From Marivirga lumbricoides (GTDB lineage Bacteria > Bacteroidota > Bacteroidia > Cytophagales > Cyclobacteriaceae): 64,000 bases of DNA. Positions 26,415-35,492 of the stretch are shown here, in pieces; within the stretch, counting starts at the first letter, position 1; each line of letters starts with the position of its first letter. Below the pieces are notes generated by a model. It had not been told where the DNA came from. It worked only from the letters and a program-made list of their open reading frames with translations, and searched no databases. A program made the translations under genes and the position numbers. The stretch lies in contig NZ_BMEC01000002.1 of NCBI RefSeq assembly GCF_014636295.1, positions 372,001-436,000 on the forward strand. The letters run 5' to 3'.

Positions 26415-27113
26415 ATGAATGATAACGATACAAAAAGACTTCCGAGGCTTGTAGCTATCTTAACGCAGTTACAAACAAGACGACTCGTAACAGCTACTAA
26501 CCTCGCAGAAAAATTTGGTGTTAGCACAAGAACAATTTACAGAGATTTAAAAGCATTGGAACAGGCAGGTGTGCCCATTTTGACAGAAGAAGGGAAAGGC
26601 TATACGCTAGTGGAAGGCTACAAAATTCCACCCATTATGTTTAGTGAAAACCAGGCAAATGCATTAATTCTTGCAGAACAATTAGTATTAAAAAACAGAG
26701 ACAAGTCCTTAATTAATGATTATGCCGAAGCCATCGACAAGATAAAGGCGGTTTTGAGGCAAAGTGAAAAAGACAAAGCCAATCTACTTTCTTTGAGAAC
26801 CAAATTTGCAAAGCTTGAAAATTATGAAATCAGCAGTAATATTGTATCCTCCTTGCAAAATGCAATCACCAATTTTTATCTTGTAAAATTAGATTATATC
26901 AATGCCGAAAATAAGTTGAGTGAAAGAGTTGTTGAGCCTTTTGCTCTCTTAAGCATATTGGAAGGTTGGTTGATGGTTGCCTATTGTCGCCTAAGAAAAG
27001 AATTTAGATATTTTAGGTTGGACAGAATTCAAAAATTACAAGTTCAACAAGAGACATTTACCCCTCATAAAATGACTCTTCAAGAATTTTTTGAAAAATA
27101 TCACGACCAGTAA
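26415..27113 (+). CDS. HTH-WYL transcriptional regulator
   Basis: 232 aa. An N-terminal DeoR-type winged helix (VTATNLAEKFGVSTRTIYRDLKALEQAGVPI, about 24-55) is followed by a WYL ligand-sensing domain (about 135-225) with EGWLMVAYCRLRKEFRYFRLDRI. Such YafY-like regulators respond to nucleotides or small molecules. It is followed after 69 bases by two overlapping genes for a membrane protein and a YdeI-like protein, likely its targets or operon partners. Confidence 0.88.
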   Translation: MNDNDTKRLPRLVAILTQLQTRRLVTATNLAEKFGVSTRTIYRDLKALEQAGVPILTEEGKGYTLVEGYKIPPIMFSENQANALILAEQLVLKNRDKSLINDYAEAIDKIKAVLRQSEKDKANLLSLRTKFAKLENYEISSNIVSSLQNAITNFYLVKLDYINAENKLSERVVEPFALLSILEGWLMVAYCRLRKEFRYFRLDRIQKLQVQQETFTPHKMTLQEFFEKYHDQ

Positions 27114-27182
27114 ATACCCTTGACATACTGTTGTCAAGGAGGCATAATAATTTTGAAGCATTATTAATTAAAACAAAAAGTT

Positions 27183-27605
27183 ATGCTACAAAAAATTTCT
27201 AAAATTAGTTGGTTGGGTGTATTCCTCTCTATAGTATTTTATTCATTTCTCGGTTGGCTATGGTTTACGGTGTTATTTCCTAATCAATATGCCAGCACAT
27301 TAGACAAATTAGGTTTAATGCCTGCCAATCCAGACCCCATTTATTTTTATGGGCCATTTTTAACAGTCATACCCACCATAATTACAATAGCTTTGTTGAT
27401 GGCCACTTTAAATATCAACACTAAAAAGGCAGCCATCGAGTTTGCATTGATTATTGGTTTAGGGTTTTTAGTTGCCAATACATTTAATATAGCCATCAAT
27501 CCAAATATACCCCATCCTATGCCATATGGTTTACTTGTGGGAGCTTATCAATTAGTGGGTATTTTAATATCTTGTCTTATTATGGTGGCAATGAAAAAGA
27601 AATGA
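27183..27605 (+). CDS. DUF1761-like integral membrane protein
   Basis: 140 aa, four hydrophobic segments (about 10-32, 55-76, 82-104, 114-136) and a short Lys-rich C-terminus. The N-terminal ISWLGVFLSIVFYSFLGWLW with a paired GW and the overall four-helix layout fit the DUF1761 family of unknown function. The stop overlaps the start of the next gene by four bases (ATGA), so the two are translationally coupled. Confidence 0.7.
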   Translation: MLQKISKISWLGVFLSIVFYSFLGWLWFTVLFPNQYASTLDKLGLMPANPDPIYFYGPFLTVIPTIITIALLMATLNINTKKAAIEFALIIGLGFLVANTFNIAINPNIPHPMPYGLLVGAYQLVGILISCLIMVAMKKK

Positions 27606-28198
27606 AACCGGAAGTAGAATTATTTTACCCTAAGACCAAACAGCATTGGCGAAAATGGTTGACACAAAACTATATGCGCAAAAATGCTGTTTGGTTGGTT
27701 TTTTATAATAAGAAATCAACCAAGCCAACAATTTCCTGGAGTGATGCGGTGGACGAGGCATTATGTTTTGGTTGGATTGACGGCAAAGCTGAAACCTTAG
27801 ATACCGAAAGTCATAGACATTATTTCTGCAAACGAAAACCGAATAGTACCTGGAGTAAAATCAATAAAGAGAAAACTGAAAGATTGACTTCAAATAATCA
27901 AATGACCCAGGCAGGCTTTGATGCTATAGAAATTGCTAAACAAAATGGCTCATGGACTATTTTAGACACCGTTGAGGCGCTTATTGTGCCGGTAGAATTA
28001 GAGAACGAGTTTATAAAATTTGACGGTTCCAAAGACTATTTTTCTTCATTGAGCAAAAGCAACAAAAAAATCCTGTTACAATGGATAGCCCTTGCAAAGA
28101 CAGAGGCCACAAAACAAAAACGAATAGGAGAAATTGTAGAAAATGCCTCACAAAAACAATTACCTAAGCTATTTAGACGAAAGAAAAATGGCATATAG
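27602..28198 (+). CDS. YdeI/OmpD-associated family protein
   Basis: 198 aa from ATG 27602. The order EALCFGWIDGK (about 53-63), RKPNSTWSKINKE (about 83) and the C-terminal Lys-rich RIGEIVENASQKQ (about 175) is diagnostic of the YdeI (OmpD-associated) family; homologues in enterics and Bacillus contribute to tolerance of cationic peptides. Cytosolic, no signal peptide. Translationally coupled to the DUF1761-like gene and probably controlled by the WYL regulator upstream. Confidence 0.85.
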   Translation: MKPEVELFYPKTKQHWRKWLTQNYMRKNAVWLVFYNKKSTKPTISWSDAVDEALCFGWIDGKAETLDTESHRHYFCKRKPNSTWSKINKEKTERLTSNNQMTQAGFDAIEIAKQNGSWTILDTVEALIVPVELENEFIKFDGSKDYFSSLSKSNKKILLQWIALAKTEATKQKRIGEIVENASQKQLPKLFRRKKNGI

Positions 28199-28572
28199 CT
28201 GCAATACGTCAAGTACAATGCCATGGGACAGAGTGGTGACCTCTCTCATTGGCGTATTTGCTTGCGTCACATTCCACTGCGACATCAAAGCAATTTTCAC
28301 ACTTTACCCCTACTGACTGTACCACCAGCAGGAGTAAAACTGTAACTTTGTACAAAAAAACAGTTCTGATTAGGGGAAGACTACAAAGGCTACACTTCTA
28401 CTGGTAAACCGCCCCCCACATTTCCCTTTCAATTTGAAGTAGTTTTAATGCTAAAACAGATGGAGGAGTTTAGTTTTCTGGCTGAATAAGGCCTGGTGTT
28501 TAACCATCCGTAATTTTTACTTAAATTGCTCATACTATTTATATTTTAGATGATGAGCCTAACGCTTAGAAA
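28199..28572. other. Intergenic stretch without a convincing gene
   Basis: 374 bases. It holds TTGCTCATACTATTT (28527-28541), reminiscent of the right arm of the attC-like sites, and GCCTAAC at 28557, but no complete site. Short frames show no family features. Confidence 0.5.
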
Positions 28573-29103
28573 ATGGACAAAGACATAGATAAACTTTTAA
28601 CTGCTAAATCCGAGCAAGTAAAAAAACTTCAGGAAATTGTTAAGAAAGCAATTGAAGAAGAAACTTTAATTACCAACAATCTTTTAAATCCGCCAAAAGA
28701 AATACTCACCAGAGGACAATCAATATCTGATAAGGTTGCAAAATTTGGAGGGAGTTGGGCTTTTATCATTTCATTTTTCATCATTCTGGTCGTATGGGTT
28801 CTGTTTAATACATTAACTCCTGCAAAAGACAATTTTGACCCATACCCATTTATATTGATGAACCTCATTCTTTCCTGTATTGCAGCACTACAAGCTCCGG
28901 TTATAATGATGAGTCAAAATAGACAGGAGGAAAAAGACAGAAAAAGAGCGGAAAATGATTACTTGATTAACTTAAAAGCGGAACTGGAAATAAAGGCACT
29001 GAATCAGAAAATTGAACTTCTCATCCAGGAACAAATTCAAACCCTATATGAAAGTCAAGAATTACAGTTGAAAATTTTAAAAAAACTTGAACAAAAATTA
29101 TGA
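28573..29103 (+). CDS. DUF1003 membrane protein
   Basis: 176 aa. Two membrane helices (about 59-78 and 93-112) with the DUF1003 signature FGGSWAFIISF at about 55-65 and DPYPFILMNLILSCIAALQAPVIMMSQNRQ. The flanks are charged coiled coils (about 5-45, 118-175). Function of the family is unknown. Its stop overlaps the start of the MscS gene (ATGA), so both are probably made together and may act in the same membrane. Confidence 0.88.
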   Translation: MDKDIDKLLTAKSEQVKKLQEIVKKAIEEETLITNNLLNPPKEILTRGQSISDKVAKFGGSWAFIISFFIILVVWVLFNTLTPAKDNFDPYPFILMNLILSCIAALQAPVIMMSQNRQEEKDRKRAENDYLINLKAELEIKALNQKIELLIQEQIQTLYESQELQLKILKKLEQKL

Positions 29104-29948
29104 TAAATTCTTTTTTTTCAGACTTTAAAACCGCTATAACAATCGGAATTATAGTTGCCTTAACAATTAGTTTTGCCCTGGCTTTTAAATATTTATCCAG
29201 AAAGAAGATAAATGCCCTGGTAAAAACAAAACACATTGACCCAACCAGCTATGTCTTTGCAACTAAACTCATAACAGCAATTATTTTTGTTATAGGTATT
29301 TCATTTGCATTAATTCAAATTCCTGAAATGAAAACTTTAGGTCATTCATTATTGGCAGGGGCAGGAATTTTATCACTAGTAGCAGGATTGGCCTCTCAAC
29401 AGGCTTTGAGCAATATTATGAGTGGATTTCTCATCGTTATATTTAAACCTTTCAAAATCAACGATAGAATTACGTTTGACCAAATTTATACCGGAACTGT
29501 AGAAGAAATCAATTTGAGGCAAGTCGTACTTCGAGACTTTGAAAATAATAGGATTGTGGTGCCCAACTCAGTAATCAGTTCTAATGTTATTGTCAACTCA
29601 AACTTAAATGACACGAGAATTTGTAAAATGATTGAAATTGGTATTGGATATAATTCTGACATAGGCCGAGCTTTAAAAATAATGGAAGAAGAGGTAATAA
29701 ATCACCCGCTACATATAGATAATAGAACTGCAGAAGATATAGAAAACAATGTACCTGAAGTTATATCAAGGGTTATTGCATTGGGAAATTCATCTATTAC
29801 ATTAAAAGTTTGGGCCTACTCTGACAATGCACCAAATGGGTTTGTAATGTATTGTGATTTACTGCGCTCCATAAAAGAACGATTTGATAAAGAAAATATA
29901 GAAATACCCTATAACTATCAGAATGTTATTATTAAAGAAACAAAATAA
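29100..29948 (+). CDS. Small-conductance mechanosensitive channel (MscS family)
   Basis: 282 aa. Three membrane helices (about 10-30, 55-75, 80-115); the pore helix carries AGAGILSLVAGLASQQALSN followed by IMSGFLIV, the Gly/Ala-rich MscS core. The beta domain (FKINDRITFDQIYTGTVEEINLRQVVLRDFENNRIVVPNS) and a C-terminal alpha/beta domain follow. It should release solutes under hypo-osmotic stress. Translationally coupled to the DUF1003 gene. Confidence 0.93.
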   Translation: MINSFFSDFKTAITIGIIVALTISFALAFKYLSRKKINALVKTKHIDPTSYVFATKLITAIIFVIGISFALIQIPEMKTLGHSLLAGAGILSLVAGLASQQALSNIMSGFLIVIFKPFKINDRITFDQIYTGTVEEINLRQVVLRDFENNRIVVPNSVISSNVIVNSNLNDTRICKMIEIGIGYNSDIGRALKIMEEEVINHPLHIDNRTAEDIENNVPEVISRVIALGNSSITLKVWAYSDNAPNGFVMYCDLLRSIKERFDKENIEIPYNYQNVIIKETK

Positions 29949-29955
29949 AAGCATA

Positions 29956-30159
29956 TTGCTAACATTTAAGCTCTAATGAACCACGTCAAGGCAGTTGAAA
30001 CAAAACACTTCAGCTACCTTAGGTGGAGTTCAACAGCGCGCATAAGAAATACCGGGTTGAAGGTTAAATCAAAGGTCTGCTTTTTGGAGAAAGCTAGTAC
30101 AAAACGGAAGGTTAGTACTTTTTAATCTGCTACTTTTCATATATGTTAAACATTGTGCC
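29956..30159 (+). other. Eroded attC-like site
   Basis: Left core TTGCTAAC (29956-29963); the right arm CTGCTACTTTTCATATAT (30127-30144) is nearly that of 8063-8205; the right core is ATTGTGCC (30152-30159), with A for G. The left arm pairs poorly. Confidence 0.5.
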
Positions 30160-30209
30160 TCCAACAAATACAAAAATCTATCTTTAACTTGTTTAAAGAA
30201 AAAGAAACA

Positions 30210-31085
30210 ATGTATAAAAAATCAAAACATATTCCTGTAAATCCTTTAATAGCCGATTTTGGCACCGGCATTTTCATAGGTAAAATGTACAGCAAAGATG
30301 TACACGAATATGAGCGGTTTGAGGGATTTGACAAAATCAAACAATCGCACAGGGACGAATATCACTTGTTTTTCTTACAAGAAAAAGGAACAACAACCAT
30401 TGAAATTGACTTTCAGGAATACACCTTAAAGCCTTCATCAGCTATTTTCATTCATCAGAATCAAGTACATAGAACCTTATCATTCAAAAATGCAGCAGCA
30501 AGTATTTGGGCAATTAGTAATGAAAATCTAAACCCCGAATACCTGAAATTATTGGAAGATATAACGCCAGCCAAACCTTTGTTAATAAATAAGGAAACGT
30601 TTACACTTATTACAGAAGCTATATCACTTTGTATAAAAATAGTTGAACGCAAAAACGAAAAACTATATTACTCTTTGCTAAAAGGGAGTTGCAATACCTT
30701 AATTGGACTTGTTATTTCACAGTATTTAGTCCAATCAAAACCCTTTGAAAAACTTTCACGGTATGAAATTGTATCTAAAGCCTTTAAAGAGTTGTTGGAA
30801 CAAAACTTTGTTACGGCTAAACGACCCGCAGAATACGCCAAACAACTAAATATTTCTACGAATTACCTCAACGAATGCGTTAAAAACACTACAGGACATT
30901 CTGTTTCTTACCACATACAACAGCGTGTAATACTAGAAGCCAAGCGTTTGCTTTACCATTCCGATATCTCGGTAAAAGAAATTTCAGCGGAACTGGGCTA
31001 TGACGATTATCCTTATTTTTCAAGGCTGTTTACAAAAGTTGCCGGAACAACCGCTTTGGCATTCCGAAACAAAAACCACGATTAG
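30210..31085 (+). CDS. AraC-family regulator with cupin sensor
   Basis: 291 aa from ATG 30210. The cupin-like domain (about 45-100: HLFFLQEKGTTTIEIDFQEY, SSAIFIHQNQVHR) is followed by two helix-turn-helix units (about 200-288: PAEYAKQLNISTNYLNECVK; VKEISAELGYDDYPYFSRLFTK). It is upstream of a siderophore-interacting protein and a CDF exporter on the same strand and most likely regulates them. Confidence 0.9.
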   Translation: MYKKSKHIPVNPLIADFGTGIFIGKMYSKDVHEYERFEGFDKIKQSHRDEYHLFFLQEKGTTTIEIDFQEYTLKPSSAIFIHQNQVHRTLSFKNAAASIWAISNENLNPEYLKLLEDITPAKPLLINKETFTLITEAISLCIKIVERKNEKLYYSLLKGSCNTLIGLVISQYLVQSKPFEKLSRYEIVSKAFKELLEQNFVTAKRPAEYAKQLNISTNYLNECVKNTTGHSVSYHIQQRVILEAKRLLYHSDISVKEISAELGYDDYPYFSRLFTKVAGTTALAFRNKNHD

Positions 31086-31164
31086 TCCAATACATACCTT
31101 ATTCTTGCATTGTTTAAAATTTTCAATCACTGTTCCTTTGCATTAAATCAAAAAGCAATAAACA

Positions 31165-31875
31165 ATGATTTCAAGCATACCCAAGTGGGTGGGTGATTTG
31201 TTCGAAAGTACACTTCGGCCCAATGTAAAAGTTTTAGAAACTTCCTATCTCAGTTCCCAGATTAAGAAGATACGTTTTCAAGGAGATATATCAAAAATGA
31301 ATTTTGAGATTGGCTATGCCAATGTGCTTCGTGTTTCCGAAACTGAATACAGAAATTATACGGCTGCTTATTACAACAAGGCAAAAGCAATAATAGATAT
31401 AATCTTTCATATTCATACCAATGGCGTTGGAAGTGAATATTTTGATTCTTTAAAAGCTGACGATGAAACATTTATTGGTCCATCGAGAGGAAAAAAGCTA
31501 TACAACCCAAGTATAGAAAATCAATTCTTTTTTGGTGATGAAACTTCATTAGGCCTTGCTTGTGCATTATTACCCCTAATGAAAAATAATCATCATCAAT
31601 TTCAATTCTATTTTGAATTGGATGAAGAAAACAAAAATGTTCCCAAACTTTTGGGATTAGAAAACTTTACTGTTTTTCCAAAAGATGGTAGTTTCAGAAA
31701 TGAAAAGAAAGTCAATGAGTTACCTATTTGTAAGACCACTGACTGGCTATCGGCCAATTATATTTTAACAGGAAATGTAAAGTCGGTTCAAACTTTTAGA
31801 AAGGTTTTAAAACACAAAGTAACGGGAAGAATATTTCACCAGGGGTATTGGCTTGAGGGAAAGAAGGGACTGTAA
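31165..31875 (+). CDS. Siderophore-interacting protein-like flavin reductase
   Basis: 236 aa. The N-terminal ferredoxin-reductase-type barrel has RNYTAAYYNKAKAIIDIIFHIH (flavin-binding region; the usual RxYT is RNYT), then FIGPSRGKK, and the NAD-binding half has FFGDETSLGLACAL near 118 and a C-terminal HQGYWLEGKKG. These are hallmarks of the ViuB/SIP group that reduces ferric siderophores. It lies between an AraC regulator and a zinc-type exporter, so this cluster probably handles metals. Confidence 0.85.
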   Translation: MISSIPKWVGDLFESTLRPNVKVLETSYLSSQIKKIRFQGDISKMNFEIGYANVLRVSETEYRNYTAAYYNKAKAIIDIIFHIHTNGVGSEYFDSLKADDETFIGPSRGKKLYNPSIENQFFFGDETSLGLACALLPLMKNNHHQFQFYFELDEENKNVPKLLGLENFTVFPKDGSFRNEKKVNELPICKTTDWLSANYILTGNVKSVQTFRKVLKHKVTGRIFHQGYWLEGKKGL

Positions 31876-31933
31876 TCACTGTTGTTTATGCCTTTAAATT
31901 TTACATCACAAAAAAACATTAAAACAAATTAAG

Positions 31934-32890
31934 ATGAAACATAATCACGAACATCAACACAAGCATAATCACAAAGAACATCAGCATTCAGAAACCAAAA
32001 ATGGACTCACATTAGCCTTTTGGTTGAACTTAATTTTTGCTATAATCGAAGTTGTTGGCGGGATATTTACCAATTCCACAGCGATTATTGCAGATGCTTT
32101 TCACGACTTTATAGATGCCATTGCTATAGGAATAGCGGTTTTGTTTGAAAAAATATCAGGAAAGAAACGTTCTACCAGTTATTCTTACGGATATAAACGA
32201 TTTTCATTACTATCTGCGCTAGGCTTATCTTTATTTCTATTGATCGGAGCTGTTTTTATGATTAAAAGTGGAATAGAATCATTTATTCAGCCAAAAGAAG
32301 TCAATAGTGTAGGTATGCTCTGGTTAGCTGTGTTAGGGGTTAGCATCAACGGATTTGCATTTCTTAGAATAAAAAATGGAAACGGAAAACACCATCATCA
32401 CCATCATCATGCTCATGGACATTCCCACAATCAAAACAGCAAAGCCATTATGCTTCACCTTTTGGAAGATGTGTTGGGTTGGGTAGCTGTTTTAATGGGT
32501 GCTGTGGTTATTTATTTCACCGGTTGGAATTGGATAGATGGGTTACTTACCCTAGCCATTGCTGCTTTTATTTCGTACAATGCCACCAAAAATTTAATTA
32601 GCACATTAAAAATAATGTTGCAGGCTGTTCCTGAACATGTGAATCTGAAAAACTTAACAACAGAACTGAATAATATTGAAGGCGTTGCCGATATTCACGA
32701 TTTTCATATCTGGAGTTTAGACGGAAATTACCATGTGGCTTCGCTACACGCTGTGTTGGACAGCCCCGATAATCCTTCTGAAAATAAAGTCTATACCACT
32801 ATTTTAGAACGCTTGAATAAATACAATATTCAACATCCAACGGTACAAATTGAAACAAATACAAAACATTGCAAATTCGTCAATTGTTGA
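31934..32890 (+). CDS. Cation diffusion facilitator (Zn/Co/Cd exporter)
   Basis: 318 aa. His-rich cytosolic N-terminus (HNHEHQHKHNHKEHQHS), six membrane helices with the metal site DAFHDFIDA in TM2 (about 55-63) and LLEDVLGW in TM5 (about 175; the usual HxxxD pair is partly LLED here), and a His-rich loop between TM4 and TM5 (GKHHHHHHHAHGHSHNQ). The C-terminal ferredoxin-like domain (about 240-318) has HDFHIWSLDGNYHVASLHAV. It should export divalent metal in exchange for protons. Confidence 0.93.
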   Translation: MKHNHEHQHKHNHKEHQHSETKNGLTLAFWLNLIFAIIEVVGGIFTNSTAIIADAFHDFIDAIAIGIAVLFEKISGKKRSTSYSYGYKRFSLLSALGLSLFLLIGAVFMIKSGIESFIQPKEVNSVGMLWLAVLGVSINGFAFLRIKNGNGKHHHHHHHAHGHSHNQNSKAIMLHLLEDVLGWVAVLMGAVVIYFTGWNWIDGLLTLAIAAFISYNATKNLISTLKIMLQAVPEHVNLKNLTTELNNIEGVADIHDFHIWSLDGNYHVASLHAVLDSPDNPSENKVYTTILERLNKYNIQHPTVQIETNTKHCKFVNC

Positions 32891-33189
32891 AAACCAGAAT
32901 CTAGCAGCGGCTAATGCAGGGCTATCCGAAGCCATACGTTATAAATCAATAGTATTGAAAAACTAAATGAAGAAAACCATATTTGAATAACCAAAATGGA
33001 CTGTCCTTCGGCAGAAAGCTTAATCTGAATGAAACCGGACTGAATTTCAAGTATTGAGAATTTGGACTTTGATATTCCAAACCAAAAACTGACTGTTTTT
33101 TCACGGCAGAGAAACCGGCCAAATAGAAAAATCTGTGCTCAATCTGAATTTAGGCTGAAAAAATCTGCTATCAAAAAAGATTCGAAAAA
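32891..33189. other. Intergenic stretch between convergent genes
   Basis: About 300 bases. GCGGCTAATGCAGGGCTATCCGAAGCC (split as GCGGCTAATGC and GAAGCC, 32906-32931) with ACGTTATAA nearby may be the relic of a cassette site; otherwise nothing recognisable. Confidence 0.4.
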
Positions 33190-34287
33190 CTATCTAAACG
33201 GGACTCCTTTTGCCAGCGGTTTGAACCTGAAAATATAGAACGGAGCTTTTGCCTGGCTTTTGCCATTATGAAAGACGGCACCCAAATGTACTTGTGCTGC
33301 CGAAACATACATATAACCATCAGCAACGTTGTAGCTCACACCATCAGGCCAGAGCAAATTTTCATCAGAGAAAATGTGGTGCACGCTTTTGTCTTTGGCA
33401 AGAATTACTGCTACACTATTGGTTTCCATGGCTGTCAAATACAAATTACCTTCGGTATCGATACTCAAACCACCATTGTTAGGTTTTTCAGCGTAAGTTT
33501 CAATTCTTTTGTCCAATGCTGTTTCGTTTAAACTTTCATCCAATAAATCAACTAATCGTACACGGTAAACTTTGTTCCCATTCAAAGGTGCGTAATATAA
33601 CCATTCAAAATCCTTGTCTGCCGTAATACCATCACAACCCACCAGTAAATTTTTACCGTTTACTGCTAAAGGTTTTCCACTGACAACCGTTGGCCGATTT
33701 TCGGGTAGAGTGGTGCGATGCCCTTCCAGTAATCTTCTCGTCTTGCCTGTTTTCATATCGACAGTAATCAAGCTTGCCGCACTGCCATCACCACCCTTGC
33801 CTATGCCTTCGTTTGCAATAACAAACACACCGTGTTGGGTATCTACAACCATATCGTTGGGTTGTGAAGTCGGCACAACCGCAGTTTCGGGCAAATAATA
33901 AATGTGTTCCAAGGTATCAGTAATGGTATTCCAGCCTACAATTTTTGGCGTAACCGGATTGCGCTGACCCATGTCGAGCATCCAGACAATACCATTTTCA
34001 TCATTTCTGATACCTAATACATTGCTTAAATAATGGTCATCCGTTTCTCGTGGCGTGTTCCATGCTTTGTTTGGAAATGGTGCAGTTGTTTTGGTTTTGC
34101 TATCATATTTGACTACCCGAAAATTAGGATTGAAAAACGGATGATGGCTGTATACCAAATCGCCCTGATGCGTAAAAGCAATATTGCCTACCGACTGATC
34201 AACAGTTGCAAAAACTTCATTATTGACCTTTTGAGAATAAGCGTTAATACCTATTATTAAACTAAAAGCTAAAAGAGATTTTTTCAT
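33190..34287 (-). CDS. Exported major-royal-jelly/yellow-like protein
   Basis: 365 aa with a Sec signal peptide (KKSLLAFSLIIGINAYSQ). It is a six-bladed propeller-type protein of the MRJP/yellow family: VYSHHPFFNPNFRVVKYD, VWMLDMGQRN, SQPNDMVVDTQHGVFVIANEG, LYYAPLNGNKVYRV and LWPDGVSYNVADGYMYVSAAQVH are family landmarks. Bacterial members are related to lactonases such as gluconolactonase but their substrates are unproven. Its start lies 2 bases from the stop of the nitroreductase gene, so both form an operon divergent from HxlR. Confidence 0.85.
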   Translation of the reverse strand: MKKSLLAFSLIIGINAYSQKVNNEVFATVDQSVGNIAFTHQGDLVYSHHPFFNPNFRVVKYDSKTKTTAPFPNKAWNTPRETDDHYLSNVLGIRNDENGIVWMLDMGQRNPVTPKIVGWNTITDTLEHIYYLPETAVVPTSQPNDMVVDTQHGVFVIANEGIGKGGDGSAASLITVDMKTGKTRRLLEGHRTTLPENRPTVVSGKPLAVNGKNLLVGCDGITADKDFEWLYYAPLNGNKVYRVRLVDLLDESLNETALDKRIETYAEKPNNGGLSIDTEGNLYLTAMETNSVAVILAKDKSVHHIFSDENLLWPDGVSYNVADGYMYVSAAQVHLGAVFHNGKSQAKAPFYIFRFKPLAKGVPFR

Positions 34288-34289
34288 AG

Positions 34290-34889
34290 TTATATGGATT
34301 GAATAATGGTTGCTAAGGGCAAACGGGATTTGGGCTTAACGGACGGTTGATTCGTGTCTTCGGGATTTCTGTACCCAATAGCCACAGCAAAAAGAGAGGT
34401 GTAATGCTCCAATTTTAGGGTTTTATCGTATACTTCTTTCTCAATACCTTCCATAGGTGAGCTGTCAATCTCAAGACTTGCACAGGCAGAAAGGAAAAAA
34501 CCAAGTGAAAGATACACCTGATGCGCTAACCAGGATTTGATTTCCGTTTCGGGTAGCGGTTTTAGGAAATTGTTATAATAACCAACTGCCCCTTCCGGCA
34601 AATTTTGACGAATTTGTTCTTCAAATTTTTCAATGTTGTCAATGACACTAAACACCACCAAATGACTTGCGTCATTGATTTTTTGTTTGTTGAAGAAAGA
34701 AGCACTTGCTAAGTCCTGTTTGGTTTTCTCGTCCGAAACGAAAATAAATTGCCAGGGTTGGCTGTTGATAGATGATGGACTCAACCGCAAGATTTCTTTT
34801 AACTGCTGTATTTTCTCAGCGGAAATTTTCTTGTTTGCGTTGTAACTTTTTGTTGTATATCTGCCTTTGGCCAGGTCTAAAAAACTCAT
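34290..34889 (-). CDS. Oxygen-insensitive NAD(P)H nitroreductase
   Basis: 199 aa, close to the normal length of NfsB-like enzymes. RYTTKSYNANKKIS (FMN phosphate site), LSPSSINSQPWQFIFV, VGYYNNFL, WLAHQVYLSLGFFLSACASL and MEGIEKEVYDK with a final AIGYRNPEDTN are family motifs. FMN-dependent, reduces nitroaromatics and quinones in the cytosol. Divergent HxlR gene (34984) suggests induction by an electrophile or quinone. Confidence 0.92.
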   Translation of the reverse strand: MSFLDLAKGRYTTKSYNANKKISAEKIQQLKEILRLSPSSINSQPWQFIFVSDEKTKQDLASASFFNKQKINDASHLVVFSVIDNIEKFEEQIRQNLPEGAVGYYNNFLKPLPETEIKSWLAHQVYLSLGFFLSACASLEIDSSPMEGIEKEVYDKTLKLEHYTSLFAVAIGYRNPEDTNQPSVKPKSRLPLATIIQSI

Positions 34890-34906
34890 TTTTATATCAT
34901 TTTAAT

Positions 34907-34927
34907 TAACTATACTTTTTATAGTTA
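34907..34927. promoter_or_regulatory. Palindrome, candidate HxlR operator
   Basis: TAACTATA-N5-TATAGTTA with perfect 8-base arms sits in the 94-base gap between the divergent nitroreductase and HxlR genes; a weaker related motif AACTACAGTATGTT follows at 34935-34948. Position and symmetry fit a dimeric HxlR-type repressor. Confidence 0.55.
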
Positions 34928-34983
34928 CAATATTAACTACAGTATGTTATCTTTGCAATAACGGTCAAAAAGGATAGTATCAG

Positions 34984-35328
34984 ATGTATTGTATAGACAA
35001 CAAGCAATTTCCTTGCAGCACGAGCCTGACAATGAAATACATAGGTGGAAAATGGAAAGCGGTCATCCTCATTCATTTAATCGAAAAAAAACGATACAAT
35101 GAATTGAGAAAGGAACTTTCAATGGTAACGGAGCGGACTATAAGTTTGCAACTGAAACAACTTGAAGCGGATGGGTTGATCAAGCGCACTGTATACACCA
35201 CCAAACCGCCATTAAAAGTAGAATATGAACTCACGGAATTTGGAAAAACACTCATTCCGTTGCTTAAAGGGATTGCCCAATGGGGAAAAGAAACGGCCAA
35301 AAGCAATAAGCGCATTAAAACGGAATGA
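34984..35328 (+). CDS. HxlR-family transcriptional regulator
   Basis: 114 aa. Winged helix of the HxlR type: CSTSLTMKYIGGKWKAVILIHL, RYNELRKELSMVTERTISLQLKQLEADGLIKRTVY, KVEYELTEFGKTLIPLL. Cys10 in the conserved N-terminal position (QFPCS) is the residue that senses aldehydes or diamide in YodB/HxlR relatives. Divergent from and probably controlling the nitroreductase operon. Confidence 0.92.
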   Translation: MYCIDNKQFPCSTSLTMKYIGGKWKAVILIHLIEKKRYNELRKELSMVTERTISLQLKQLEADGLIKRTVYTTKPPLKVEYELTEFGKTLIPLLKGIAQWGKETAKSNKRIKTE

Positions 35329-35334
35329 TAGGCA

Positions 35335-35463
35335 GCACTAACATTGCCTGCCTAATGCGGGATAAAATGCTATTTTGGAAAGACGCAAATAGGAACAAAC
35401 ATTTCGTCAACCGAAATTTAAATACTTCAAAGCCTGCACCAGGCGTATACTTAACCGTTGTGC
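35335..35463 (+). other. attC-like recombination site
   Basis: Left core GCACTAAC (35335-35342), left arm GCCTGCCTAATGCGGG (35346-35361), right arm GCCTGCACCAGGCGTATAC (35432-35450), right core GTTGTGC (35457-35463). The arms pair over about 13 positions. Confidence 0.65.
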
Positions 35464-35492
35464 ACAATCCTTAGAAAAAAAATTAGCTCCGA

